From T3Sed10-241 sp036751905 (GTDB lineage Bacteria; Bacteroidota; Bacteroidia; Flavobacteriales_D; Cryomorphaceae), in contig DAIOTP010000067.1 in assembly GCA_036751905.1 (NCBI GenBank), positions 1 to 18,498 on the forward strand: 18,498 nt of DNA. The letters are read 5' to 3'. The notes below the pieces were generated by a model that had not been told where the DNA came from, made no database searches, and saw only the letters and a list, made by a program, of their open reading frames with translations. The translations under genes and the position numbers were made by a program. Below are positions 8,275-15,462 of the stretch, piece after piece. How positions within the stretch are numbered: the first letter of the stretch is position 1; the number at the start of each line of letters is the position of its first letter.

Positions 8275-9732
8275 TCAGTCGAGCCGTGTCCAACCCAAGG
8301 CACCTAAACTGAGTAGCGTAGCGCTAACAGGCGTATTGCCAAAAAACTGGATATTGTCGTTGATTTGGTCGCTCTGTCCAGGCAAAAAATTGATGTCTAC
8401 CTGAACTACTGATCCTTGTACCCCTGTGCGGCGAAAGTACAGCACGCGGCCGGGATGGTCAGTGGCGTCGGGCATGTTGATGCTCACGAGCCCGCCAGTG
8501 GTCGGTACTGAATAAACGACCAACACATTGTCGTCAGGCAGCACATCATATGTAAGCGGATCAATATTAAGCTGTTCTATAATCGTGGGTTTAAGACGAA
8601 TCTGCCCTTCAAAGCTTACTCCGCTCGCTTCACGAAAGCGTATGCCATCATTGCCAGCTTGCATGAGGGGGTTTCCCTGGCTGTTGGTAATTCGGAGGAT
8701 TTCCTGATTCGGTTCTTCTTGCCTGATGTGCAGTTTCGCTTCGGGTTGTTCGGTGCCAATACCGATGCTGTTGCCGCTGTTGAATACCACATTTTCATCG
8801 GGCAGTAAAGTCCATGGCGAGAATTGCGTAAGGGGGGTGAGATCGACCTGGTGCAGAATTCCCGCCTCGCTTATTTGCAGCACGAAGTTGTCGTTGAGCA
8901 CGAAGCTATCAGGGTCGATGAGCTCATTGGTAGGATCAGGATCGAGATTTGGGGGGCCCAATCCTGCAGAGTACACCTGTCCGCCTTCCGTGATGGATAG
9001 GGTATTGCTTGCAGCGTTGTAGGCCACCAGACTAATGCGCTCATTGTTCGGGTCCGCATCGGCATCATCAATCAGTGCGCTGAGGTCAATGTTGAAGGTA
9101 TTTCCGGCATCTTCGATGCTCAGCGTGGCAGTTTCGGGGTCGAAATTGGCGCTGGTAATCAATTCATTGGTCGGATCGGGGTCATCGTCTTGTGCCAGTG
9201 CCTGAAGGTTTACAACATAGGTATTGCCTGCCTCGGTGATGCTCAAAGTGGAGTTGGATTCGTTGTAATCGAATGAGGAGATCAGCTCATTGGTCGGATC
9301 GGCATCAGCATCGTCGACGTTGGTTGCTGTATTGGCGTGGAAGGCGTAAGGCACCGTTACAAGCTGCATGCTGCCAATGCTTTCCAGACCTCCGCCGGCG
9401 TCTATGAGTATTTCGAGCCAGTGGGTATTTGCGGCCCAGTTTACTTCAGCTAAATTTCCCGAAAGGATATCTCCTCCACCTATTTGCAGGTTGAACAAAC
9501 CGAAGGCATTGGTGGCTACATCGGGGTGATCCTCTGCATACACCACTGTGCCTTGCGGGCCATTGCTGCGTATGAGTGCTTGAAGAAAAATGGCTTGGTT
9601 CACGAGCTCTGCGCCCGTAGCCGTATTGCGTGCCACGGCCTGGTAATTGATGAGTCCAGGCGCTTGGGCATGGACACAGACAGTGGGCAAGAGAAATAAT
9701 ATGCTAATAGTCAGCCTATAGTATAAAGGCAT
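8275..9732 (-). CDS. Exported surface protein with NYQ-VAR N-terminal module and four Asp-rich repeats (tail-fibre-like)
   Basis: The product is 485 residues from the ATG at 9730-9732, which yields a clear signal peptide (MPLYYRLTISILFLLPTVCVHA, cut before Gln23). An in-frame extension of 22 codons upstream runs through a palindrome and is rejected. Residues 25-137 match the Bacteroidota module that opens INYQAVARN and contains VVYAEDHPDVATNAFGLFNLQIG. Residues 140-301 hold four repeats of about 40 residues, each headed by an Asp-rich turn such as DDADADPTNELI. Then comes NSIGIGTEQPEAKLHIRQEE, a segment often found before the trimeric tail-fibre-like regions of Bacteroidota surface proteins, and a beta-rich end without any T9SS sorting domain. 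It is the first gene of the surface cluster, 4 bases from the next one. Databases often label such proteins 'tail fiber domain'; no phage genes are nearby. Confidence 0.85.
   Translation of the reverse strand: MPLYYRLTISILFLLPTVCVHAQAPGLINYQAVARNTATGAELVNQAIFLQALIRSNGPQGTVVYAEDHPDVATNAFGLFNLQIGGGDILSGNLAEVNWAANTHWLEILIDAGGGLESIGSMQLVTVPYAFHANTATNVDDADADPTNELISSFDYNESNSTLSITEAGNTYVVNLQALAQDDDPDPTNELITSANFDPETATLSIEDAGNTFNIDLSALIDDADADPNNERISLVAYNAASNTLSITEGGQVYSAGLGPPNLDPDPTNELIDPDSFVLNDNFVLQISEAGILHQVDLTPLTQFSPWTLLPDENVVFNSGNSIGIGTEQPEAKLHIRQEEPNQEILRITNSQGNPLMQAGNDGIRFREASGVSFEGQIRLKPTIIEQLNIDPLTYDVLPDDNVLVVYSVPTTGGLVSINMPDATDHPGRVLYFRRTGVQGSVVQVDINFLPGQSDQINDNIQFFGNTPVSATLLSLGALGWTRLD
8830..9315 (-). 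repeat. Four tandem ~40-residue coding repeats with Asp-rich turns
   Basis: Within the exported protein gene at 8275-9732, residues 140-181, 182-221, 222-260 and 261-301 align as repeats. Each begins with an alternating Asp segment (DDADADPTNELI, DDDPDPTNELI, DDADADPNNERI, LDPDPTNELI), followed by a strand and a TLSITEAGNTY-like strand ending in ..VNLQAL or similar. In the DNA the turn appears as near-identical stretches around 8920-8946, 9037-9070, 9163-9190 and 9281-9315. The DxDxD pattern resembles calcium-binding loops in surface repeats, but metal binding is only a suggestion. The fourth copy is the most diverged. Confidence 0.85.
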
Positions 9733-9778
9733 AATGTGATGAAATATGGATAAATGCAAAATCGATGTTAAAGTAGTA

Positions 9779-9800
9779 CCTCGGTTGACGTCAACCAAGG
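9779..9800. promoter_or_regulatory. Near-perfect 22-bp palindrome upstream of the surface-protein cluster (candidate operator)
   Basis: The core GGTTGACGTCAACC (9783-9796) is a perfect 14-bp dyad. It extends to 22 bp (9779-9800) with a single mismatched pair at positions 9782/9797. It has no loop and no T-tract, so it resembles a dimeric regulator site rather than a terminator. It lies 46 bases upstream of the ATG at 9732, the first gene of the cluster. No convincing TAnnTTTG element was found next to it; TACTTTAA on the minus strand at 9769-9776 is a two-mismatch candidate only. The regulator is unknown. Confidence 0.5.
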
Positions 9801-9837
9801 CAGTATGCTGATAGATGCTAACAAGCCAGCGTGAGTT

Positions 9838-9851
9838 CTTGAGCGCTCAAG
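9838..9851. promoter_or_regulatory. Perfect 14-bp palindrome over the stop codon of the FAD oxidoreductase gene
   Basis: CTTGAGCGCTCAAG reads identically on both strands and includes the TGA stop at 9847-9849. As RNA it could form a 5-bp stem with a GCGC loop, but no run of T follows on the minus strand, so it is a poor terminator. It may be a protein site or chance. It lies in the same 114-bp spacer as the 22-bp palindrome. Confidence 0.3.
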
Positions 9852-10920
9852 GGTAATTTACCTGGGGAGAATCCTGTCCGATGAGGTGTGCGAAACGGGC
9901 GAGATTGGCCTCAGCCGGCAAATCAACATCTTCGAGCAACCAGTTGCAAAAATGCCTCGCCATCAAAGGAGCTAGCATTACCCCTTTGGTGCCCAATCCA
10001 TTGAAAAGATGAAGTGTATGCAATTCGGGATGGCGACCCATCAAAGGCCTTCGGTCTTGCACGGTAGGCCTCACACCAGCGCGCTGCTCTACCACTTCGT
10101 ACGGCAAGTCAATGTGCTGAGCAAACTTCTGCAGCAAAAATTGGCGTGCATCAGCGGTGCAAATCTCATCCTTATCGTACCAATTAAAGGTAGCTCCCAC
10201 CCGATACAGGTCATTGCCCAGGGGCTGCACAAAAAAACCTGCATTGAATACACGCTCCAATTGCAAGCCCTCGCAGCGGAGCGTCAGTACTTCACCTTTG
10301 GTAAGGCCGAAGGGCAAATAGCGCCACCACCTGCTTTGGGCCGATTTGTAACCACGGCAGTCAATAATGCGTTTTGGAACTTCGCCGGTTGGTGCCCAGC
10401 CGCCTATGGTTTCAGCGTTGTCGGGCAGCTGAATCTCCATTTGCCGAAAGGCACCACGCCCAATAAAAAAAGCCCTTGCCGCACCCAAAAAGGAAGGTAC
10501 ATCGAGCCAGCCGGCATGCTGTACTTCTCCCTGGCCAAAGGGAAAGGCTCCGAACTTGTTGGGAACATCACTGACTCCGGGACTGAGGTAGGGACCAAAT
10601 TCGCTATCGCACTGTTTTTCAGCCCAGAGTTGTGCCTCCAGGGAGTTGCTGTGCTTACGCCAAATGGGCATGGGGTGGTAGAAATGTGCATGAACCAAGC
10701 GCTCACAATGGGGGTAAAATGACTCCAATTCAGGAATCACCTCGTCAGCGAGCCAACTTTTGTTGATACGCCGAAACACGATAGGGTTCCACAAGCCCGC
10801 TGCCACCATGGAGCTGGAGCTGAGGTGGTCATTGTCAATTACACATACCTGCTCGCCGCGTTCCATAAGGCTTATTGCCAGTACGGTGCCAGCTATTCCC
10901 TGACCCAAAATAAGATTCAC
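9847..10920 (-). CDS. FAD-dependent oxidoreductase of the DAO (D-amino acid oxidase-like) family
   Basis: The 357-residue protein begins directly with a Rossmann FAD-binding strand (NLILGQGIAGTVLA, GxGxxG at residues 6-11), with the acidic end of the second strand at VIDND and the DAO-type SSMVAAGLWNPI segment at 36-47. Near the C-terminus are RAGVRPTVQDRRPLMG (280-295) and LFNGLGTKGVMLAP (305-318), the usual flavin-contacting motifs of glycine oxidase, DadA and related enzymes. No signal peptide or membrane segment is present, so it is probably cytoplasmic. The substrate cannot be told; amine or amino-acid oxidation is typical of the family. The start is GTG at 10918-10920, because the promoter element TATCTTTG lies only 4 bases upstream. 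The gene follows the DUF3667 gene by 18 bases but seems to have its own promoter. Confidence 0.87.
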   Translation of the reverse strand: MNLILGQGIAGTVLAISLMERGEQVCVIDNDHLSSSSMVAAGLWNPIVFRRINKSWLADEVIPELESFYPHCERLVHAHFYHPMPIWRKHSNSLEAQLWAEKQCDSEFGPYLSPGVSDVPNKFGAFPFGQGEVQHAGWLDVPSFLGAARAFFIGRGAFRQMEIQLPDNAETIGGWAPTGEVPKRIIDCRGYKSAQSRWWRYLPFGLTKGEVLTLRCEGLQLERVFNAGFFVQPLGNDLYRVGATFNWYDKDEICTADARQFLLQKFAQHIDLPYEVVEQRAGVRPTVQDRRPLMGRHPELHTLHLFNGLGTKGVMLAPLMARHFCNWLLEDVDLPAEANLARFAHLIGQDSPQVNYP

Positions 10921-10924
10921 GGCA

Positions 10925-10932
10925 CAAAGATA
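10925..10932 (-). promoter_or_regulatory. Bacteroidota -7 promoter element (TATCTTTG) for the FAD oxidoreductase gene, probable leaderless transcript
   Basis: On the minus strand the perfect TAnnTTTG match TATCTTTG is followed by TGCC and then the GTG start codon. Transcription from such an element normally starts several bases downstream, that is at or next to the start codon, so the mRNA would have little or no leader. The best upstream -33-like element is TTTTG at 10948-10952, 15 bases away, which is shorter than usual. It lies in the 18-base gap after the DUF3667 gene. Confidence 0.6.
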
Positions 10933-10938
10933 CGGGCT

Positions 10939-12066
10939 TTATGAAAGCAAAACCCCTGCTACGGCCACAAGCAACAGGGTGAGCGCAATGACCACGGTAT
11001 ACACAGGCATGATGAGCACATGCTTGACAATGGCTTTGAGAAAAGACTGCTTATAGGCATTCATCAGGCTGAGCGTAAGGTATACCGAGCTCAGGGCAAA
11101 TACCAGAAACACATCGGTACCTCCCGGTTCCGAAAGCAGTACAGGCAGGAGGAGCAAGATAAAAAGTAGAAAAAAAAGGACTATGGCAGTGCGCCTGAAC
11201 CAGCCCGCAGGTGCTTGCTTCCACACTTGCCTGGCTGTGAGAAAGAGATAGGCCAGAATGATTGCCAAGAGCAACCAGTGCTTGAGCTGCGCCGACCACA
11301 TGCCCAGCAGCAGGTAAATGCTAAATATCAGAAACAGGAAGGTATGGTAATGAACGCTGAATACGAGGTGATTTACATAAAATTTGCTGCGCCTCGCGTG
11401 TGTGAGCATCAAGATAAGTGCAAAGATTGGAAGAAGGAAAAATACCCCTATCGACACTGCCTTGAAGAGGCTCTGCTTGAAGCGTTCGGGATTTTCTTTT
11501 AAAGCCTTCCAGCGCTCCTCCAGCCTGTTCGACAGGGTGCCGGCCAATGCATCGTCCTCGTCATCAATGGTGAAAAAGGTTGTGCCGCTGTTGAGGCTAT
11601 CGACTTTCGGGGCCCTGATTTGTCGGTATACCTCAAGAAAGCGCTGCGTATTGTTGAAGCTTATGGTATCACCAACGAGGCTGTCGAGTTGTGCAAGTTG
11701 TGCTTCGGGGGAAGTTCCGCGCGGGTTGAGAAATTCGAAATTGCTGTCCCGTGTATTCAACGCCAAAAGAAAGAAGTACAGTACGCTTACAAAGATGTAA
11801 AAACGAAACGGCGCGATGAATGAAAGGCGCTCTCCTTCGTTGAAGCGCCGTGTCATAAGCCCGGGAGCAGTGAAGAGCAGGCGTACGCTGCGGAAGAATT
11901 TGGCATCGACGGTGAAATAGTCCTGCACAAAATCGCCCATGAATTCCTTCAATGGCAGGGGATTGCTTCTTGCCCGCTGGCCACACTTAATGCAGTAATG
12001 CCCGGTGGGGCCCAATGGCTCTCTGCAATTGAGGCATTTGGCTTTGTACGTATCAGGTGTTTGCAT
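10939..12066 (-). CDS. DUF3667 family membrane protein with N-terminal zinc ribbon
   Basis: The 375-residue protein opens with a zinc-ribbon (Cys11, Cys14, Cys25, Cys28; CLNC...YCIKCGQ), followed by the conserved DUF3667 core, FTVDAKFFRSVRLLFTAPG (51-69) and SFIAPFRFYIFVSVLYFFLL (82-101). Further hydrophobic segments lie near 205-222, 234-255, 262-278, 292-311, 319-337 and 348-374, so it is a polytopic inner membrane protein; a charged stretch at about 105-200 is the main soluble loop. The family is widespread in Bacteroidota and has no established function. ATG is at 12064-12066. Upstream, TACTTTCG (12082-12089, one mismatch to TAnnTTTG) and a small GCTCC/GGAGC hairpin (12070-12083) are weak control signals. 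It is 40 bases after the response-regulator gene on the same strand. Confidence 0.9.
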   Translation of the reverse strand: MQTPDTYKAKCLNCREPLGPTGHYCIKCGQRARSNPLPLKEFMGDFVQDYFTVDAKFFRSVRLLFTAPGLMTRRFNEGERLSFIAPFRFYIFVSVLYFFLLALNTRDSNFEFLNPRGTSPEAQLAQLDSLVGDTISFNNTQRFLEVYRQIRAPKVDSLNSGTTFFTIDDEDDALAGTLSNRLEERWKALKENPERFKQSLFKAVSIGVFFLLPIFALILMLTHARRSKFYVNHLVFSVHYHTFLFLIFSIYLLLGMWSAQLKHWLLLAIILAYLFLTARQVWKQAPAGWFRRTAIVLFFLLFILLLLPVLLSEPGGTDVFLVFALSSVYLTLSLMNAYKQSFLKAIVKHVLIMPVYTVVIALTLLLVAVAGVLLS

Positions 12067-12106
12067 ATGCTCCGCTGGGAGCGAAAGTAAGGAATGTAGG
12101 CTTAGC

Positions 12107-12484
12107 TTATGCTTCGGCCAAAATTTCCTTTACGATGGCTGGCAAGTAATTGAATTCTCGCTCCTTGCTTACAAAGCGCTTGGCACCTATGTTATAGGCT
12201 TCTTCAATTGTCCACTCATTGTCACTGTTGCTCAGAAAAATCACAGGGGACTTGTAATCAAAGCTTTGCATGAGCTGAATCAAGTCAAATCCACTGATCG
12301 TGGGCATGGTGATATCTACAATAACAAGTGAAAATGTGTGTTGTCCCAAAAGCTTCATGGCCTCTGAAGAGCTCGCAGCAATATCGACATCGTAGCCATG
12401 CTCCATGAGCAGTTTACGGGTAATTTTCAAGGTGATGATTTCGTCATCAACAATTAGAATTCTATCTGTTTTGGGCTTATTCAC
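12107..12484 (-). CDS. Single-domain response regulator (CheY-like receiver)
   Basis: The protein is 125 residues and consists of one receiver domain only. Acidic pocket Asp13/Asp14, phospho-acceptor Asp57 (VIVDITMP), Ser85 at the switch position and Lys107 are all present, so it should be phosphorylatable; the usual Pro after the lysine is Glu here. With no output domain it must act by protein contact or as a phosphorelay intermediate. The start is GTG at 12482-12484, overlapping the TGA of the upstream Hpt gene (GTGA); the next ATG is codon 28 and would remove the acidic pocket, so GTG is required. Coupling to the Hpt gene suggests the two exchange phosphate. The cognate kinase is not adjacent; the kinase at 16939-18414 is about 4 kb away and has its own partner. 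Confidence 0.93.
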   Translation of the reverse strand: MNKPKTDRILIVDDEIITLKITRKLLMEHGYDVDIAASSSEAMKLLGQHTFSLVIVDITMPTISGFDLIQLMQSFDYKSPVIFLSNSDNEWTIEEAYNIGAKRFVSKEREFNYLPAIVKEILAEA

Positions 12485-12852
12485 TGCGTATTTTTGTAAT
12501 ATCCTATACTTGCTGCAATTTTGTGCTTTGCATCGCTGAGCGCGTGGTCAGCAATAGCGCCAATCTCATCAAGCTGTATTCGGACACCATCCAATTGTTC
12601 TTCGCGGAGTTGGTTTTCAACTTTGCGCAATTTGACAACCAAATCTTTGAGTCCGAGGGGCACAGCAGCCGAGCGCATACGGTGCACAACAAATCTTACA
12701 CCATTCCAATCTTCAATAGTGCGCGCGGCCTCGAGCTCTGCCAGGTCTTTGGTGGTACGCTCAGCGTAGAGCTTCAAAATCTCTGACACAAAGCCCAAAT
12801 CATTGCCCGAAAGCCTTTTGAGCCCTTCGATATCGATTACTTCCATGTGCAT
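12481..12852 (-). CDS. Single-domain histidine phosphotransfer (Hpt) protein
   Basis: The gene codes for a 123-residue helical protein with the Hpt signature VVHRMRSAAVPLGL; the phosphorylatable histidine is His57 counted from the ATG at 12850-12852. The usual HxLKG is HRMRS here, with Arg for Lys. Such proteins shuttle phosphoryl groups between a hybrid kinase and a response regulator in the cytoplasm. Three starts are possible: TTG 12858, ATG 12852 and ATG 12846; the first ATG is chosen, without a ribosome site to decide. The stop overlaps the start of the response-regulator gene. The 61-base spacer upstream to rseP shows no clear promoter or terminator. Confidence 0.88.
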   Translation of the reverse strand: MHMEVIDIEGLKRLSGNDLGFVSEILKLYAERTTKDLAELEAARTIEDWNGVRFVVHRMRSAAVPLGLKDLVVKLRKVENQLREEQLDGVRIQLDEIGAIADHALSDAKHKIAASIGYYKNTQ

Positions 12853-12919
12853 AGTCAAGGTTTTGATTTATATACGCAATTACCGTGCCTTTGGTTTCAG
12901 GACGTATTATTCGAAAAAG

Positions 12920-14260
12920 TTAAGGCCCGAACATATTTGGGAAAAAGCGGTAAATATCCATTCCATTGGCATACAAAATCAAAATCAGGACGAGTACCAA
13001 TCCTACCAGTTGCGCATACTCCATTATTTTTTGTGGGGCTTGCTTGCCAGCCACCATTTCATAGAGTAGAAATACAACATGCCCACCATCCAGTGCAGGA
13101 ATGGGCAGTATGTTCATGACAGCGAGAATAATGGATAACAAGGCAGTCATGCTCCAGAAGCGGTACCAATTCCAGGTATTGTCGAATAAACTGCCTATGG
13201 TGAGGAAACCACCTACCTGATTTACACCTTCCTTGCTGAAGAGCAGCTTCAGTGAGCGCACGTAGCTTACCAGGCTGCTTACGCCCTCATTGACCCCAGC
13301 GGGTATACTTTCAAAAAAGCCGTAGGTGATGCGCTCGGTGGCAATGAATTCAAAAGGAGAGCGGTTGTAAAAGCCGAGCTTCCCATCATCAGTTACGGAA
13401 GCGCTGAGCTCAATTTCCTGGCCATCGCGTTCCACTTCCAGTGATACCTGTTGCCCAAGGTTTTGCTGCAGCACTGCCACAAGCTCTTGAAATGAAGCGG
13501 TGGGCTTGCCCTGCATGCGCACAAACCGGTCGCCCTTGCGCAGGCCCGCCTCATAGGCTGGAGTGCCCTGAATTACAGAGTCCACCACGGCGGGATAACG
13601 TTCTGTAAAGAGTGGGGCAGCGCCCTTTCCACTTTGCCGGAGTATATCCTGATCAATATCCGTGGGCAATGTCAGGACGAAGCGTTGGCCGTCGCGTTCC
13701 ACCTCAATGTCTCTTACCCCCTCTACGAGCACGCGTTGGGTAATTTCACCCAGGGTAAGCAGCGGCTTTCCTCCTGCCGTGATAATGCGGTCGCCATGGA
13801 CAAAGCCATTGTTTATCATCAGGCTGTCGGCATGCACACCGTATACAAGGTTTTCATTGGGTATGTATTGCTTGCCCCACACAAAAAGCATCATGGCGTA
13901 AATGGCAAATGCCAGAATTACATTGACCGTAACGCCACCCACCATAATCACAAGGCGCTGCCAAGTAGGCTTTGAGCGAAACTCCCAAGGTTGCGGGGGC
14001 TGCTTCATTTGTTCGGTATCCATGCTTTCATCGATCATGCCGGCTATTTTCACATAACCGCCCAGGGGCAACCAGCCAATGCCGTACTCGGTTTCTCCCA
14101 CCTTTTTTTTGAAGAGTGAAAAATACGGATCAAAGAAGAGGTAGAATTTCTCTACCCGGGTTTTAAAGAGCTTAGCAGGGATAAAATGACCCAGCTCATG
14201 CAATACAATGAGCAGCGAAAGGCTGAGTACGAACTGACTTATCTTGATGAATAACTCCAT
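12920..14260 (-). CDS. rseP: RseP-type site-2 membrane protease (M50B) with two PDZ domains
   Basis: The 446-residue inner membrane zinc metalloprotease has the active-site HELGH (His21, Glu22, His25) in the first transmembrane helix and the second metal-binding motif NILPIPALDGGH (383-394, Asp391). A conserved IMVGGVTVN segment lies at 105-113. Two PDZ domains occupy roughly 135-205 and 215-290 (NGFVHGDRIITAGGKP and AYEAGLRKGDRFVRMQGKP mark their binding-groove regions). Membrane helices are near 8-25, 103-128, 370-390 and 417-432. RseP homologues cleave anti-sigma factors and signal-peptide remnants within the membrane. It lies 12 bases after dxr on the same strand, a known pairing in many bacteria, so they likely share a transcript. 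No RseA/sigma-E-like anti-sigma gene is visible here, so the substrate is unknown. Confidence 0.96.
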   Translation of the reverse strand: MELFIKISQFVLSLSLLIVLHELGHFIPAKLFKTRVEKFYLFFDPYFSLFKKKVGETEYGIGWLPLGGYVKIAGMIDESMDTEQMKQPPQPWEFRSKPTWQRLVIMVGGVTVNVILAFAIYAMMLFVWGKQYIPNENLVYGVHADSLMINNGFVHGDRIITAGGKPLLTLGEITQRVLVEGVRDIEVERDGQRFVLTLPTDIDQDILRQSGKGAAPLFTERYPAVVDSVIQGTPAYEAGLRKGDRFVRMQGKPTASFQELVAVLQQNLGQQVSLEVERDGQEIELSASVTDDGKLGFYNRSPFEFIATERITYGFFESIPAGVNEGVSSLVSYVRSLKLLFSKEGVNQVGGFLTIGSLFDNTWNWYRFWSMTALLSIILAVMNILPIPALDGGHVVFLLYEMVAGKQAPQKIMEYAQLVGLVLVLILILYANGMDIYRFFPNMFGP

Positions 14261-14272
14261 GTTGGCAGTATT

Positions 14273-15457
14273 TTAGTGCGCTGTGTTGTGGGCGCCAATC
14301 ATGTCGAGCACGTAGGCTCGGCTTTTTTTATCTATTTCGAAATATTGCTCTAGCGTAGGCGTTTCCGCAAAATCTACAGCATCGAGTGCTTGCTTCACGA
14401 GTTGAGGCATTTCTCCAAAAGCGATCAGACCGTCGAGGAAGGCCTGTACAGCCACTTCGTTGGCGGCGTTCAATGTACATGGAGCAGAGCCTCCACGCCG
14501 CATGGCTTCAAAGGCATAGCCCAAATTGGGAAATGCCTCGGTATCGGGGGCTTCGAAAGTGAGGGCAGGGTATGCGGCAAAGTTGAAACGTGGAAAGTCG
14601 GAATGCAGGCGTTGGGGGTAAGCCAGTGCAAATTGGATGGGCAATTTCATATCGGGCAAGCCCATCTGCGCTTTCATACTGCCATCCTCAAATTGTACAA
14701 TGCTGTGAATGATCGATTGGGGGTGCACGACAACGTCGATTTGCTCTGGCCTCAAACCAAAAAGCCATTTGGCTTCAATCACTTCCAATCCTTTATTCAT
14801 GAGGCTTGCCGAGTCGATGGTGATTTTGGCACCCATGTCCCAGTTGGGGTGCTTGAGGGCCTGCGCTGTGGTGGCGTGGTACACCTCGGCAGCGCTTTTC
14901 CCGCGAAAGGGGCCTCCGGAAGCAGTGAGATAAATCTTCTCGATGGGATTGTGAAACTCGCCTACAAGGCACTGAAAAATTGCGGAATGCTCGGAATCGA
15001 CGGGATAGATGTTCACTCCTTTTTCACGGGCAGCAGAAGTAACAAGTTCACCCGCCACTACAAGTGTTTCTTTGTTGGCCAAGGCAATGTGTTTGCCCGC
15101 CTGTATGGCGTGCATGGTGGGTTTGAGCCCTGCAAATCCAACAAGGGCAGTGAGCACGATATCTATATCCTGCATTTCAACCACCTCACAAAGCGCCTCT
15201 TCACCACAATAGACCTTGATGCCATGGTCAAAAAGCTGCTCCTTAAGGGCCTTATATTGTGCAGGATCGCCGATTACTACAGCGTTGGGCATGAACTCCA
15301 GAGCCTGCTCAGCAAGCAATTTTGCATTGCGTTGCGCAGTGAGTACTTCCACACGAAAGTGTTCAGGGTGGGCGCGTACCACATCGAGTGCCTGAGTGCC
15401 TATGGAACCGGTTGATCCCAAGATGGCCATGTGCCTTTGTGTGGGCTGTTGTTTCAT
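14273..15457 (-). CDS. dxr: 1-deoxy-D-xylulose 5-phosphate reductoisomerase
   Basis: The enzyme (394 residues, EC 1.1.1.267) converts DXP to 2-C-methyl-D-erythritol 4-phosphate with NADPH, the committed step of the MEP isoprenoid pathway. The NADPH-binding GSTGSIG is at 14-20, ALANKETLV at 125-133, the metal ligands Asp154 and Glu156 are in PVDSEHSA, and Glu225 is in NKGLEVIEA. Loop residues SGGPF (180-184) and HPNW (203-206) are also intact. The ATG at 15455-15457 is chosen over a 22-codon upstream extension: that extension is not conserved family sequence and would span the promoter at 15463-15490. The promoter position implies a leaderless mRNA. rseP follows 12 bases downstream. Confidence 0.97.
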   Translation of the reverse strand: MKQQPTQRHMAILGSTGSIGTQALDVVRAHPEHFRVEVLTAQRNAKLLAEQALEFMPNAVVIGDPAQYKALKEQLFDHGIKVYCGEEALCEVVEMQDIDIVLTALVGFAGLKPTMHAIQAGKHIALANKETLVVAGELVTSAAREKGVNIYPVDSEHSAIFQCLVGEFHNPIEKIYLTASGGPFRGKSAAEVYHATTAQALKHPNWDMGAKITIDSASLMNKGLEVIEAKWLFGLRPEQIDVVVHPQSIIHSIVQFEDGSMKAQMGLPDMKLPIQFALAYPQRLHSDFPRFNFAAYPALTFEAPDTEAFPNLGYAFEAMRRGGSAPCTLNAANEVAVQAFLDGLIAFGEMPQLVKQALDAVDFAETPTLEQYFEIDKKSRAYVLDMIGAHNTAH

Positions 15458-15462
15458 TGGCG

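Noticed and set aside
8830..9315. CRISPR-like or non-coding tandem repeat array
   Set aside because: The repeats keep the reading frame and vary mostly as expected for diverged protein repeats.
8275..9732. Prophage tail-fibre gene
   Set aside because: The tail-fibre-like pattern is common in Bacteroidota surface proteins, it has a signal peptide, and no phage gene is nearby.
9733..9798. 22-codon upstream extension of the exported repeat protein
   Set aside because: It translates the palindrome and places charged residues before the signal peptide; ATG 9732 fits better.
10009..10722. Open frame of 237 codons on the plus strand
   Set aside because: Antisense to the FAD oxidoreductase, whose flavin motifs are intact; no family resemblance in the plus-strand product.
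12070..12083. Riboswitch or terminator from the GCTCC/GGAGC hairpin before the DUF3667 gene
   Set aside because: Only a 5-bp stem, no T-tract and no larger structured leader in the 40-base spacer.
14390..15415. Open frame of 341 codons on the plus strand
   Set aside because: It lies antisense to dxr, which has all its catalytic residues; the plus-strand product shows no recognisable domain.
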